NCBI GenBank assembly: GCA_947644305.1
Contig: CANRYS010000022.1
Coordinates: 1 to 49,366 of the forward strand
Origin: an uncultured Roseburia sp.
Lineage (GTDB): Bacteria; Bacillota; Clostridia; Lachnospirales; Lachnospiraceae
Direction: 5' to 3'
Length of the DNA: 49,366 nucleotides
The notes beneath the pieces are model-generated. The model searched no databases and was not told where the DNA came from. It saw only the letters and a program-made list of their open reading frames with translations. Made by a program: the position numbers and the translations under genes. Below, piece after piece: positions 16,972 through 25,282 of this stretch; position 1 is the stretch's first letter; every line of letters begins with the position of its first letter.

Positions 16972-16992
16972 GGCTGAACAGTGAAAAAGTAC

Positions 16993-17055
16993 TTGACCTG
17001 TCGTAGTAGTTGTGCTAAGATATAACTACGACAGGCGTACTACGATAATCGTAGT
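16993..17055 (+). promoter_or_regulatory. Promoter and operators of the PadR operon
   Basis: TTGACC (16993-16998), a 17-base spacer and TAAGAT (17016-17021) make a promoter. Two inverted repeats overlap it: CTGTCGTAGT (16998-17007) with ACTACGACAG (17025-17034), and ACTACGAT (17039-17046) with ATCGTAGT (17048-17055). All share the TACGA core. This is the expected layout for autorepression by the PadR protein encoded next. Confidence 0.8.
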
Positions 17056-17111
17056 ATAAAAAAATATTGTGAGGAGAGGAGGCGCGGGCAGGAGGATATG
17101 CCTAAAGAGTT

Positions 17112-17432
17112 ATGATAAGCAGTGATGTGATCCGAGGTTATAATGATACCATTATTTTATATCTTCTGAAGCAAGAACCATCCTATGGTTATGAGATTTC
17201 CAAACAGATCCGACAGATTTCAGAAGAAAAGTATGTTATAAAGGAAACTACGCTGTATTCTGCATTTACAAGGATGGAGAAAAATGGATATATTGAGTCT
17301 TTTTTTGGAAATGAGACCGGGGGAAAGCGAAGAACATATTACCGTATCACGGAGGAAGGACTTCAATATTATAAAGAAAAATGCGAAGAATGGGCAGTGA
17401 CCAAGGAAGTAATTGATAAATTTGTGCGATAA
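17112..17432 (+). CDS. PadR-family transcriptional regulator
   Basis: The protein is 106 residues and is a single winged-helix domain of the PadR type: ILYLLKQEPSYGYEISKQI, then KETTLYSAFTRMEKNGYIES and GKRRTYYRITEEGLQYYKE. PadR proteins are dimeric repressors, often responding to envelope-active compounds, and typically precede a DUF1700-type gene as here. Operators with the TACGA core lie over the promoter at 16993. The next gene starts 44 bases later and is probably in the same transcript. Confidence 0.94.
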   Translation: MISSDVIRGYNDTIILYLLKQEPSYGYEISKQIRQISEEKYVIKETTLYSAFTRMEKNGYIESFFGNETGGKRRTYYRITEEGLQYYKEKCEEWAVTKEVIDKFVR

Positions 17433-17476
17433 AATAAGTTTTGCACAAATATACGATAAAATGAATGGAGGATATT

Positions 17477-19204
17477 ATGGAAGCGATCAGGGAATATCTC
17501 AATAATCTGTTTATGAGTCTGCCGGAGACGCCGGAGGTGCTTCGGGCAAAGGCGGAGCTTCTTGAGATGATGGAGGACAAATACGAGGAGCTGATCCAGG
17601 AAGGCAAATCTGAGAAGGAAGCCATCGGTACAGTGATCTCAGAGTTTGGCAATCTAGAAGAACTGGCAGAGGAGCTTGGGATTGATATTTATTTGAAGAA
17701 AGAAACAAAAGATAAAGAAACAAAAGATCCGGGAACCAATAAAGAAGAAACCGGGGCGGAGCCAAAAAATAGTGAGCCTGCTAGTGCAGATAAGACCAGG
17801 GCGGTATACTGCTGGGGGCTTGAAGAGGCGAGAGATTATGTATCCTATGCATGGAAGCATGCAGAATATATTGCCATAGCGGTATTTCTTTGTATCTGTG
17901 CGCCTTATGTGGATTGTATTATGGATGGCGCCTGCGCCCAGGGTTACATTTCTCCTATGATCGGAAATATAATAGGAACCAGTGGTCTCTTTGCTATGGT
18001 GGCGGTCGCAGTCAGCTTGTTCTGTGGGGCTTCGGGGCTGAAGAAAAGATATGGAAAGCTGTCCAGGTACTGTGTATTGTTGGATGAAAAGGCAAGTAGA
18101 TATGTGGGGCAGAAGCAGGCAAAGGATGCCCAGAGCAGACTGACGATGCGTATTGTTGGAATCAGTCTCTGCATATTGAGCGTTGTGCCTTCCAGCGTAA
18201 ATTATTTTACTAATTTATTCTTGCAAGAGATTTTTGACAGCAGTGTGCTGCCGATCGCAGGTGTGGGAGTTCTCTTCCTGGTCCTGTCGGCAAGTGTGGG
18301 AAATCGATATGAAGAACTGGACAAAGCGGTAAAAAATGCTGGGAAGGTACAGGGAAAAACTTTTCAGGGGGCGGTATGGGAAAGTGCACCCAGAAAAGGA
18401 ATGTCCCCCGCTGTTATACTGATTCTCGTCTTTATAGGATTTGTTGTACTTGGAGGAAATCTTCTGGGAAGTCTGTTATTTGGAGCGAATGCAAAATATG
18501 AAGAAATAAGTTCAGTCAAAGAATATGATGTTGTAGATATCCGGTCATTGTCAGTGGATATGGATGCAGGAAACGTGGAGATCCGAAAAAGTGAAAATGC
18601 AGGAGAGGAAAAGCTTCGTGTGGAATATAGCGGGGATTCCAGCCGAAAGCCCCAGGTAACATGCTCCGGCGGCAGGCTCCAGATCAAAGAACCAGGAAGA
18701 TTTCGTTGGTTCAACTTTGATCTCAGTTTTTTCCGCCGGGGATACTGGGAGCGTAAACTGATCATTTGGGTGCCAGAGGGTCTGAAAGATCTGGATGTTC
18801 AGATTGACTCAGATGCCGGCAGTGTCATCTGTTCTGATATTTTCATGAAAAACCTGACAGCGGATGTGGACGCCGGACAGCTGGAAGTTGAGGGATGTAC
18901 GGTTACGGGAGAAGCGTCTCTTGAAGTGGATGCTGGCAGCGCTGATATAAATAACGCATCCATCGGATTTCTCAAAGGGGACATAGATATGGGAGATATC
19001 AACTGCCGCTTGACAAGTGGGATCCTTGCTGGGTATACAATGGATCTGGATGTGGATATGGGGGATATCACCATTAATGGAGAAAATAAGGGTGGTTCCT
19101 ATAAGCAGACCGCTACTCCAAATCAAAGCGGAGGTGATCAGCCGCCACGGATCCAACTGGAAGTTGACATGGGAAATATTGAGATTGAGGCTCCTGTGCA
19201 GTAA
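17477..19204 (+). CDS. DUF1700-like membrane protein with DUF4097-type C-terminus
   Basis: The protein is 575 residues. The N-terminal ~75 residues form the helical prefix domain common in PadR-linked proteins (LRAKAELLEMMEDKYEELIQ, ISEFGNLEELAEELG). A charged linker and several membrane helices follow (about residues 135-300 and 318-340). The C-terminal ~220 residues repeat DVDAGNVEIRKSE-like units such as SDAGSVICSD, DVDAGQLEVEG and VDMGDITINGE, the beta-helix pattern of DUF4097 adhesin-like domains, probably outside the membrane. The start is ATG 17477, with GGAGG just upstream. With the neighbouring LiaF-like gene it suggests an envelope-stress module. The exact function is unknown. Confidence 0.87.
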   Translation: MEAIREYLNNLFMSLPETPEVLRAKAELLEMMEDKYEELIQEGKSEKEAIGTVISEFGNLEELAEELGIDIYLKKETKDKETKDPGTNKEETGAEPKNSEPASADKTRAVYCWGLEEARDYVSYAWKHAEYIAIAVFLCICAPYVDCIMDGACAQGYISPMIGNIIGTSGLFAMVAVAVSLFCGASGLKKRYGKLSRYCVLLDEKASRYVGQKQAKDAQSRLTMRIVGISLCILSVVPSSVNYFTNLFLQEIFDSSVLPIAGVGVLFLVLSASVGNRYEELDKAVKNAGKVQGKTFQGAVWESAPRKGMSPAVILILVFIGFVVLGGNLLGSLLFGANAKYEEISSVKEYDVVDIRSLSVDMDAGNVEIRKSENAGEEKLRVEYSGDSSRKPQVTCSGGRLQIKEPGRFRWFNFDLSFFRRGYWERKLIIWVPEGLKDLDVQIDSDAGSVICSDIFMKNLTADVDAGQLEVEGCTVTGEASLEVDAGSADINNASIGFLKGDIDMGDINCRLTSGILAGYTMDLDVDMGDITINGENKGGSYKQTATPNQSGGDQPPRIQLEVDMGNIEIEAPVQ

Positions 19205-19236
19205 CAATTTATAGAAATGATGATTGGAGGATCAGA

Positions 19237-19932
19237 ATGAAGAAAGACAATGTGTTTTGGGGAGTGGTACTGATACTTGCGGCAGTATATATTATCATAA
19301 ACAGTCTCGGTTTTATGCCAGATGTAAGTGTGGTGCGTCTGGGAGTGGCGGTGATCTGTAGTGTTGTATTTTTCAAGTCGCTGGCGGGGTTAGAATTTGG
19401 AGGAATGCTGTTTTCCCTTGCGATACTTCTCATCCTTTTTGATGAGCAATTGGGGATCACAGCGATCACACCCTGGCCGGTATTGATGGCTGCTTTGTTG
19501 GGCAGCATTGGACTGAATATGATATTTGGAAACCGCGTCACAGAAATAAAAAAAAGTAACCATGGTCCGGCAGAGTTTAAAGAAGCAGACTATGTGTCGG
19601 GAGATGAAATCCGCATCGGTGGAATGTTTGGTGCTTATAAGAAAAACATTTCCTCTGATAATTTTACGAAAGCCAATGTAAGCTGCAGATTTGGCGGTAT
19701 GGAGATCAGTTTTGACGATGCAGTGATCCAGAGCGGCAGAGCGGTGGTACAGATGAACATATCGTTTTCCGGAGTGGAATTTTACATTCCCCAGTCTTGG
19801 AAAGTGGAAAATCATACGCAAGGGATGTGCGGTGGGTTTCATGAACACCGTTCTCACAGCAGTAATGATGGACCGACTATTGTATTTGAAGGGAATGTAA
19901 CATTTTCCGGTGTGGAAGTCTACCGGATCTGA
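19237..19932 (+). CDS. LiaF-like membrane protein
   Basis: The protein is 231 residues. Four hydrophobic segments in the first ~100 residues (FWGVVLILAAVYIIINSLGF, VAVICSVVFF, LFSLAILLILF, VLMAALLGSIGLNMIF) resemble the DUF5668/LiaF N-terminal domain. The C-terminal ~110 residues (IRIGGMFGAYKKNI, VSCRFGGMEISFDDA, ISFSGVEFYIP, VTFSGVEVYRI) form the beta-rich LiaF C-terminal domain. LiaF proteins restrain LiaRS-type cell-envelope stress kinases. GGAGG precedes ATG 19237. It is the third gene of the PadR operon, and a terminator follows. Confidence 0.87.
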   Translation: MKKDNVFWGVVLILAAVYIIINSLGFMPDVSVVRLGVAVICSVVFFKSLAGLEFGGMLFSLAILLILFDEQLGITAITPWPVLMAALLGSIGLNMIFGNRVTEIKKSNHGPAEFKEADYVSGDEIRIGGMFGAYKKNISSDNFTKANVSCRFGGMEISFDDAVIQSGRAVVQMNISFSGVEFYIPQSWKVENHTQGMCGGFHEHRSHSSNDGPTIVFEGNVTFSGVEVYRI

Positions 19933-19938
19933 TCATCT

Positions 19939-19973
19939 GGGGCTGTCAGAATGACATATCTGACAGCCCCTTT
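19939..19973 (+). terminator. Terminator of the PadR operon
   Basis: GGGGCTGTCAG (19939-19949) pairs with CTGACAGCCCC (19960-19970), followed by a short T run. Confidence 0.9.
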
Positions 19974-20000
19974 CTCAGTGAAAAATTGCATTTATGAAGA

Positions 20001-20045
20001 AGTTCTGATAAAATAAGTTCTGATAAAATAAGTTCTGATAAAATA
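20001..20045 (+). repeat. Three perfect 15-bp direct repeats
   Basis: AGTTCTGATAAAATA occurs three times head to tail. A near copy (AGTTCTAATAAATA, 21034-21047) lies on the other side of the MNT/HEPN remnant. GATAAAATAAGT also appears in intergenic DNA at 13421 and 17429. Confidence 0.9.
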
Positions 20046-20120
20046 TTGAAATGTAGAAAAATAATAAATGTGTAACAAAATATTATTTCATATTAAGAAT
20101 GTTGATTTGTGAGGAAAAAT

Positions 20121-20933
20121 ATGGAAATTGAAGGGGTATTGGGAAAAATTGAAGAATTACAAGAGATGCTTTCTAATGTTTCTATGTCAAATAGGATAGC
20201 AGTATTATCTGTACTTGTTTCAATAAGTGCTTTGATTGTGACAGTGATATTTAACGTGATAACAAGAATGCAATATATAAAAAGTTTAGATCCTTTATTA
20301 TCTTTTAGTTTGTTTGAAGATCAGGGTAAACTGTTTTTGCAAGTTGAAAATACTGGAAAAAGTCCAGCAAGTTCAATAAATATTAATGTGAGATTTATAA
20401 AGGGAAATACTAAAAAGCAGGAGAAGTATGAGAGAACGATTACATTTACAAATGAATCTAATAGTATGGGTAACATAATTCTTTTTGGTGAGATAAATGC
20501 ATTAGTAGAAGAGATTAGATCTGTTTCTTATTCGATTAACCGCATGACAAATTATTTTGAAGGAAGGTGTTTGTATAAAAATGACAATGGAGGTAAATCT
20601 ATGCCAATGAATGAAATAGAAGAGCTAAATAAACAATTTATTGCAGAACTTTCTCCGGTAAAAATATATTTATTTGGCTCGTTTGCTTATGGGACAAATA
20701 CGGAAGATAGTGATTTTGATTTCTATATAGTTGTGCGTGATGACGTTTTGGATTTGGCGGGAGCAACAGCACAGGCATACCGGGCAATCCGAAGAATAAA
20801 ACAACGGCCTGTAGATATTATTGTAGGTACGGAAAGCAGGTTTGAGCATAGAAAAGAGATTCCATCTGTGGAAAGTGAAGTTTATCAAAAAGGAGTATTG
20901 TTATATGGAGCAAGTAATCAGGGAATGGCTTGA
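20121..20933 (+). CDS. MNT nucleotidyltransferase, possibly fused to a membrane-anchored domain
   Basis: The frame codes 270 residues. The C-terminal ~110 residues are a minimal nucleotidyltransferase (MNT): VKIYLFGSFAYGTNTEDSDFDFYIVV gives the GSF...DSDFD metal-binding motif, and RPVDIIVGTESRFEHRKE follows. The first ~160 residues hold one membrane helix (about 30-52) and a beta-rich domain (LSFSLFEDQGKLFLQVENTGKSPA) of unknown role. An internal start at ATG 20601 has GGAGG seven bases upstream and would give a normal stand-alone 110-residue MNT protein. The upstream part may therefore be a separate gene fragment that happens to be in frame. MNT proteins usually neutralise a HEPN toxin by nucleotide transfer. 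The HEPN gene that follows is truncated. Confidence 0.75.
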   Translation: MEIEGVLGKIEELQEMLSNVSMSNRIAVLSVLVSISALIVTVIFNVITRMQYIKSLDPLLSFSLFEDQGKLFLQVENTGKSPASSININVRFIKGNTKKQEKYERTITFTNESNSMGNIILFGEINALVEEIRSVSYSINRMTNYFEGRCLYKNDNGGKSMPMNEIEELNKQFIAELSPVKIYLFGSFAYGTNTEDSDFDFYIVVRDDVLDLAGATAQAYRAIRRIKQRPVDIIVGTESRFEHRKEIPSVESEVYQKGVLLYGASNQGMA

Positions 20934-21060
20934 GCTGGCTGAAATGGACTATGGAGTCGCAATGCATTTGTTTGGAAATTATAACCCGTTTTTCAGCAAA
21001 GGTGAGAAAATAACCCCTGTCGAATTTAAAATAAGTTCTAATAAATATACTGGCAGGTAG
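20905..21060 (+). pseudogene. Truncated HEPN-domain toxin partner
   Basis: The first ~25 residues (MEQVIREWLELAEMDYGVAMHLFGN) match the start of HEPN proteins paired with MNT antitoxins. They are preceded by AAAAGGAG at 20888-20895 and overlap the MNT gene end. The usual HEPN continuation, including the RxxxxH active site, is absent. The sequence leaves homology near residue 28 and stops at TAG 21058, which is the first base triplet of the 269-bp palindromic element. HEPN proteins are usually RNases. This copy should be inactive. Confidence 0.75.
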
Positions 21061-21330
21061 CTCGACGGTGCGAATTTGAACCCGTTTCTCAACCAGCTAT
21101 TTTGTGAATGCGTTCGTTAGTTTCAATCGCCGTAGCCACCGCTACGACTCATTCAACTGCCTTCGCATTCGCAAAATAACTGGTTTGAAATCTTCGACCG
21201 TGTGTGGTGTATTTTGGCGAAGAACAAGGCTAGAGGACGAAGTCTTGCTGACGCAAGACAAGGACGAAAAACGAAGTAGTTCGCCAAAATACGCCGTTCA
21301 CGGCGGGTTCAAATTCGCGCCGTCGAGCTA
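21058..21330. mobile_element. 269-bp palindromic TA-flanked element (long form, copy A)
   Basis: Ends TAGCTCGACGGTGCGAATTT and AAATTCGCGCCGTCGAGCTA are inverted repeats of 27 bp with one mismatch. The element measures 269 bp between TA pairs (21058-21059 and 21329-21330). Inside are two further long hairpins. Arm 1 (AACCAG...CTGGTT, 21091-21185) is tipped by CGTAGC/GCTACG. Arm 2 (GTATTTTGGCGAA/TTCGCCAAAATAC, 21209-21292) is tipped by GTCTTGC/GCAAGAC. It has no transposase gene and resembles a MITE or structured RNA. It is the same length and plan as the copy at 33958. Confidence 0.88.
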
Positions 21331-21434
21331 GCTACGCAACTTGGGATATGCAGAAAGTTTTCATGCAAATCATGAGAAATATTTAATTTTTTTAAAAATT
21401 TTCTTGGTATCCCAGGGCAATTACAACATTTCCC

Positions 21435-21464
21435 TTGACTTTCCCTAGTAAACTGTGGTATTCT
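21435..21464 (+). promoter_or_regulatory. Promoter for rpmG-secE-nusG
   Basis: TTGACT (21435-21440), an 18-base spacer and TATTCT (21459-21464) lie about 95 bases before rpmG. Confidence 0.75.
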
Positions 21465-21480
21465 ATTCTAGCGATGAAAT

Positions 21481-21510
21481 GGAACAAAATGTTCCCTAGG
21501 TCTTTTTTTT
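21481..21510 (+). terminator. Leader hairpin with T run before rpmG
   Basis: GGAACA-AAA-TGTTCC is followed within seven bases by eight T residues, between the promoter and rpmG. It is possibly an attenuator of the rpmG-secE-nusG transcript. Confidence 0.5.
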
Positions 21511-21558
21511 ATGCCTAAATTTTAACAAGAATAAAACAGAAATCACGGAGGTGACGTA

Positions 21559-21708
21559 ATGCGTACTAAAATTACTTTGGAATGTACAGAATGCAAACAG
21601 CGCAACTACAACATGACCAAAGACAAGAAGAACCATCCGGACAGAATGGAAACAAAAAAATATTGTAGATTTTGTAAAACACACACATTGCACAAAGAGA
21701 CGAAATAA
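21559..21708 (+). CDS. rpmG: Ribosomal protein bL33
   Basis: The protein is 49 residues. It has the L33 sequence [20 protein letters not shown] and [15 protein letters not shown], with two CxxC pairs that bind zinc. GGAGGTGA precedes ATG 21559. It is the first gene of the rpmG-secE-nusG group, the standard Firmicute order. Confidence 0.97.
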   Translation: MRTKITLECTECKQRNYNMTKDKKNHPDRMETKKYCRFCKTHTLHKETK

Positions 21709-21745
21709 TTGTTTCGTGTGATGTTATGGAAAGGATGTGTGTCGC

Positions 21746-21946
21746 ATGAGCGAAGCAGAAAAGACTTCGAAAAAGGGCAGCTTCTTCAAACATGTCAAGG
21801 CTGAGTTTAAGAGATGTACATGGCCCAAAAAAGATGAACTTATTCGTCAGTCTTCATTAGTAATCGTAGTTTCAGTAATTCTCGGATGTGTGATCGCAGG
21901 GATTGACTGGCTGATTCGTATGGGGATGCAGGTCATTGGACTTTGA
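21746..21946 (+). CDS. secE: Preprotein translocase subunit SecE
   Basis: The protein is 66 residues. The conserved amphipathic segment KHVKAEFKRCTWPKKDELIRQ is followed by one membrane helix (SSLVIVVSVILGCVIAGIDWLI), the typical short Gram-positive SecE. It clamps the SecY channel. The start is ATG 21746 rather than GTG 21737, because GGAAAGG is correctly spaced only for the former. It lies 37 bases after rpmG and 16 before nusG. Confidence 0.95.
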   Translation: MSEAEKTSKKGSFFKHVKAEFKRCTWPKKDELIRQSSLVIVVSVILGCVIAGIDWLIRMGMQVIGL

Positions 21947-21962
21947 TTAGATGGAGGGTGCT

Positions 21963-22481
21963 ATGACGGAAGAGGCAAAATGGTATGTAGTGCATACTTA
22001 TTCCGGTTACGAGAATAAGGTAAAGGTTGATATTGAGAAAACGATTGAGAATCGTAATCTTCAGGATCAGATCCTTGAGGTTATGGTGCCGATGCAGACA
22101 GTTGTGGAGGACAAGAATGGTGAGAAGAAACAGGTTCAGAAGAAAATGTTTCCCGCATACGTTCTGCTCAATATGATCATGAATGACGAGACCTGGTATG
22201 TAGTCCGCAACACGCGGGGTGTGACAGGATTCGTCGGACCAGGATCCAAACCGGTACCGCTGACGGAAGAAGAGATCGCCAATATGGGATTTCTGGCACA
22301 GGCAGAGGAGGCACCATACAGTATTGGAGACCATGTTGTGGTTACCAAAGGTGTGTGGCAGGATACCCACGGTGTCGTTCAGGAGGTCCACCCGGCAAAA
22401 CAGATGGTCGTTATCGAGATCGATATGTTTGGGCGTGGAACACCGGTAGAGATCGATTTCTCAGAATTAGAAAAGCTATAA
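21963..22481 (+). CDS. nusG: Transcription termination/antitermination factor NusG
   Basis: The protein is 172 residues. The NGN domain (KWYVVHTYSGYENKV, MFPAYVLLNM, WYVVRNTRGVTGFVG) is followed by a KOW domain (GDHVVVTKGVWQDTHGVVQEV). It binds RNA polymerase and affects pausing, termination and coupling to translation. ATG 21963 is preceded by GGAGGG, and an earlier in-frame ATG (21951) overlaps that site. Confidence 0.97.
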   Translation: MTEEAKWYVVHTYSGYENKVKVDIEKTIENRNLQDQILEVMVPMQTVVEDKNGEKKQVQKKMFPAYVLLNMIMNDETWYVVRNTRGVTGFVGPGSKPVPLTEEEIANMGFLAQAEEAPYSIGDHVVVTKGVWQDTHGVVQEVHPAKQMVVIEIDMFGRGTPVEIDFSELEKL

Positions 22482-22499
22482 AACAGGAGGAAACTTGAA

Positions 22500-22925
22500 A
22501 TGGCTAAGAAAGTTGAAGGATATATCAAATTACAGATCCCAGCTGGAAAAGCAACACCGGCGCCACCGGTTGGTCCGGCACTTGGACAGCATGGAGTAAA
22601 TATCGTAGAGTTTACAAAGCAGTTTAATGCAAAGACAGCAGGACAGGAAGGAATGATCATTCCGGTTGTCATTACTGTATATGCAGACAGAAGTTTCAGC
22701 TTCATCACGAAAACTCCGCCGGCAGCAGTTCTTCTTAAGAAGGCATGCAAGATTGATTCCGGTTCTGGAGTACCGAATAAGCAGAAAGTGGCTTCTATCT
22801 CCAAGGAAGAGATCCAGAAGATCGCTGAGCTTAAAATGCCGGATCTGAATGCAGGCAGCCTGGAAGCTGCCATGAGCATGATTGCCGGAACTGCAAGAAG
22901 TATGGGAATCACAGTAGAAGAATAA
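22500..22925 (+). CDS. rplK: Ribosomal protein uL11
   Basis: The protein is 141 residues, of normal length. It has the L11 N-terminal [23 protein letters not shown] and the C-terminal RNA-binding part [25 protein letters not shown]11 forms the GTPase-associated centre with L10/L7/L12. CAGGAGG lies before ATG 22500, 18 bases after nusG. Confidence 0.98.
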   Translation: MAKKVEGYIKLQIPAGKATPAPPVGPALGQHGVNIVEFTKQFNAKTAGQEGMIIPVVITVYADRSFSFITKTPPAAVLLKKACKIDSGSGVPNKQKVASISKEEIQKIAELKMPDLNAGSLEAAMSMIAGTARSMGITVEE

Positions 22926-22973
22926 AACAGATATAAAATTTAGACATCGCAAAAGACTTATGTCAATTGAACG

Positions 22974-23027
22974 TTGTGGGAGACAGAGAACTTTAAAAGT
23001 TCTTTCATTTGTTCGCTAATACCACCA
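22974..23027 (+). promoter_or_regulatory. Possible L1-binding leader before rplA
   Basis: Between rplK and rplA a palindromic hairpin (AGAACTTT/AAAGTTCT, 22987-23003) is enclosed by GTGG (22976-22979) and CCAC (23022-23025), right before the ribosome-binding site. L1 of other bacteria binds such asymmetric loops to repress L11-L1 translation. The match is by plan only. Confidence 0.45.
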
Positions 23028-23040
23028 GGAGGTTTTTATC

Positions 23041-23733
23041 ATGAAAAGAGGTAAAAAGTATTTAGAAGCTGCAAAGTTGGTCGACAGAACTGTGCAGTAT
23101 GAGCCGGAAGAGGCTATTGACCTTGTAAAGAAAACAGCAGTTGCAAAATTCGATGAAACGATTGAAGCGCATATTCGTCTCGGCGTAGACGGACGTCATG
23201 CAGACCAGCAGGTTCGTGGTGCGGTAGTACTGCCTCACGGAACTGGTAAGAAAGTTCGCGTTCTCGTATTCGCTAAGGGTGATAAGCTGTCAGAGGCAGA
23301 AGCAGCAGGAGCTGATTTTGTCGGTGGCGAAGAGCTTATTCCGAAGATCCAGAACGACGGATGGTTAGAGTTTGATGTTGTAGTCGCTACTCCTGATATG
23401 ATGGGTGTTGTTGGTCGTCTGGGACGTGTCCTGGGACCAAAGGGCTTGATGCCAAACCCAAAAGCAGGAACCGTTACAATGGATGTTACAAAGGCTGTTA
23501 ATGATATCAAAGCAGGTAAGATCGAGTATCGTCTGGATAAAGCAAATATTATCCATGTTCCAGTTGGAAAGGCTTCCTTTACAGCGGAGCAGTTGAACGA
23601 CAACTTCAATACGCTGATGGATGCGATTATCAAGGCGAAACCTTCTAGCGCAAAGGGTCAGTACTTGAGAAGTGTAACCGTGACCAGCACAATGGGACCT
23701 GGCGTGAAGGTAAATACCGCAAAGCTTGCATAA
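23041..23733 (+). CDS. rplA: Ribosomal protein uL1
   Basis: The protein is 230 residues. L1 landmarks are [40 protein letters not shown] and [20 protein letters not shown]. It forms the mobile L1 stalk that helps release E-site tRNA, and it often represses its own mRNA. AGGAGG precedes ATG 23041. Confidence 0.98.
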   Translation: MKRGKKYLEAAKLVDRTVQYEPEEAIDLVKKTAVAKFDETIEAHIRLGVDGRHADQQVRGAVVLPHGTGKKVRVLVFAKGDKLSEAEAAGADFVGGEELIPKIQNDGWLEFDVVVATPDMMGVVGRLGRVLGPKGLMPNPKAGTVTMDVTKAVNDIKAGKIEYRLDKANIIHVPVGKASFTAEQLNDNFNTLMDAIIKAKPSSAKGQYLRSVTVTSTMGPGVKVNTAKLA

Positions 23734-23819
23734 TTCGGACGGATTAATAAGTTTTTATGGCGCAAAATTGGCGCTATTGAGCTAGATAAAAGGTCGGGAA
23801 AAAGAATTTAATTCCTTTC

Positions 23820-23849
23820 TTGACATCAATTATATATTTGTGTTATTAT
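23820..23849 (+). promoter_or_regulatory. Promoter for rplJ-rplL
   Basis: TTGACA (23820-23825), an 18-base spacer and TATTAT (23844-23849) lie about 235 bases before rplJ, just ahead of the L10 leader. Confidence 0.8.
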
Positions 23850-23861
23850 ATCATTTGTTAA

Positions 23862-24084
23862 TAACTGCCGTAGACAGTAAGTAAAGAGAAATCTTTGTAA
23901 GAGCGCAAGCCGCTTACCGAGGAGTAAAAGGATGAAATTATATTCGCCCTCTCTTTGTCTTGGCAAAGAGAGGCGTTTTTTGTTTTGCTGCAGAGACTTG
24001 CTGTGAAGAAAGAAGGTAAGACGAGGCGGCAATATAGAATCATCTCCTTTCAGGCAGAAAAAATCTATAAGGAGGTAATAACCA
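23862..24084 (+). ncRNA. L10 leader (ribosomal protein autoregulatory RNA)
   Basis: The sequence AACTGCCGTAGACAGTAAGT near 23863-23882 is the characteristic kink-turn hairpin of the L10 leader bound by L10(L12)4. It is followed by GAGCGCAAGCCGCTTACCGAGG, in part. A terminator sits downstream at 23948 and the leader ends at the rplJ ribosome-binding site. The family represses rplJ-rplL when L10 is in excess. Confidence 0.85.
23948..23981 (+). terminator. Attenuator in the L10 leader
   Basis: CCTCTCTTTG pairs perfectly with CAAAGAGAGG (loop TCTTGG) and is followed by CG and six T residues. It lies inside the L10 leader, so it probably works as the conditional terminator of rplJ-rplL. Confidence 0.9.
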
Positions 24085-24618
24085 ATGGCGAAAGTCGAGT
24101 TAAAACAGCCGATCGTTGAGGAAATCAAAGGTTATGCAGCCGACGCAAAGGCAGCTGTACTTGTTGATTATCGTGGACTTACGGTAGAGCAGGACACAAG
24201 ACTTCGTAAGCAGCTCAGAGAAGCAGGTGTGGTATACAAGGTATACAAGAACACAATGCTTGTCCGCGCATTCGAGGGCACAGATTTTGCACAGTTGGAA
24301 AAGGATCTGGAAGGACCTACAGCGATTGCATTTTCATCAGAGGATGAGACGGCACCGGCAAGAATTCTTAATGATTTCGCGAAGGAAGCAGAAGCTCTTC
24401 AGTTCAAGAGTGGTATCGTAGCTGGGACATACTATGATGAGGCGGGAATGCAGGCACTTGCTAAGATTCCGTCAAGGGATGTGCTTATTTCCAAACTTCT
24501 TGGAAGTATGCAGTCACCTATTACCAATCTTGCCCGCGTTCTGAATCAGATCGCAGAGAAGGGTGGAGCGTCCGCAGAGGCAGAGGCTGCTGAGGCAGCG
24601 GAACCAGCAGCAGAGTAA
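24085..24618 (+). CDS. rplJ: Ribosomal protein uL10
   Basis: The protein is 177 residues. L10 features are [35 protein letters not shown] and GPTAIAFS, and an Ala/Glu-rich C-terminus binds L7/L12 dimers. It is the base of the ribosomal stalk and the repressor that binds the leader upstream. GGAGG precedes ATG 24085. Confidence 0.98.
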   Translation: MAKVELKQPIVEEIKGYAADAKAAVLVDYRGLTVEQDTRLRKQLREAGVVYKVYKNTMLVRAFEGTDFAQLEKDLEGPTAIAFSSEDETAPARILNDFAKEAEALQFKSGIVAGTYYDEAGMQALAKIPSRDVLISKLLGSMQSPITNLARVLNQIAEKGGASAEAEAAEAAEPAAE

Positions 24619-24662
24619 GCTGGAAATATAGAATAATAAAAAATAAAATGGAGGAATTTAAA

Positions 24663-25031
24663 ATGACTACTCAGGAATTTATTGATGCTATCAAAGAGAT
24701 GAGCGTATTAGAGTTAAATGATCTTGTAAAAGCATGTGAAGAGGAATTTGGTGTTTCTGCAGCAGCAGGTGTTGTTGTGGCAGCAGCAGGTGACGGTGCA
24801 GCAGCAGGCGGCGCTGAGAAGGATGAGTTTGATGTAGAGCTTACAGAAGTTGGACCAAACAAAGTTAAGGTTATCAAAGTAGTACGTGAGGTAACTGGTC
24901 TTGGACTGAAAGAAGCAAAAGAAGTTGTAGACGGTGCTCCTAAAGTTGTTAAGGAAGCAGCTGCAAAAGAAGAGGCTGAGGATATCAAGGCTAAGCTTGA
25001 GGCTGAGGGCGCAAAAGTTACATTGAAATAA
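24663..25031 (+). CDS. rplL: Ribosomal protein bL12 (L7/L12)
   Basis: The protein is 122 residues. It has an N-terminal dimerisation part ([20 protein letters not shown]), an Ala/Gly-rich hinge, and the C-terminal factor-binding domain ([40 protein letters not shown]). ATG 24663 has GGAGG upstream, and an earlier in-frame ATG at 24648 contains that site. It is the last gene of the ribosomal block, and a strong terminator follows. Confidence 0.98.
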   Translation: MTTQEFIDAIKEMSVLELNDLVKACEEEFGVSAAAGVVVAAAGDGAAAGGAEKDEFDVELTEVGPNKVKVIKVVREVTGLGLKEAKEVVDGAPKVVKEAAAKEEAEDIKAKLEAEGAKVTLK

Positions 25032-25076
25032 TTCAAAGTGACAGATCAACAGGCGAGTGTTGTACTGCCTGAAAAT

Positions 25077-25126
25077 AAAGAGTCCATTTTTAGATGCATG
25101 GTATGGCATCTGGGATGGGCTCTTTT
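25077..25126 (+). terminator. rplL terminator (duplicated at 35753)
   Basis: AAGAGTCCATTTTTAGATGC pairs with GCATCTGGGATGGGCTCTTT. It is followed by T residues. A close copy with the same flanks occurs at 35753. Confidence 0.9.
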
Positions 25127-25143
25127 TGTGTGCAATTGGGTTT

Positions 25144-25208
25144 TGTCGATTTATGTCGAAAAACATCGAACGGTATTTCTTGTTAATTTTACTATTAAAT
25201 GCTAAAAT
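25144..25208 (+). promoter_or_regulatory. Promoter with Spo0A-box-like sites heading the biosynthetic cluster
   Basis: TGTCGAT (25144-25150) and TGTCGAA (25154-25160) match the 0A box TGTCGAA, and a third looser site ATCGAAC follows. A promoter TTGTTA (25180-25185), 17 bases, TAAAAT (25203-25208) lies just downstream, a layout suited to Spo0A activation. The same arrangement is repeated at 35820. Spo0A binding itself is an inference. Confidence 0.6.
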
Positions 25209-25282
25209 TAATTTATAGTTTGACATAAAATTGACAAAAATACATTGAGATAGGAAAAAATGAAAGTATTAAAAAGTTATGA

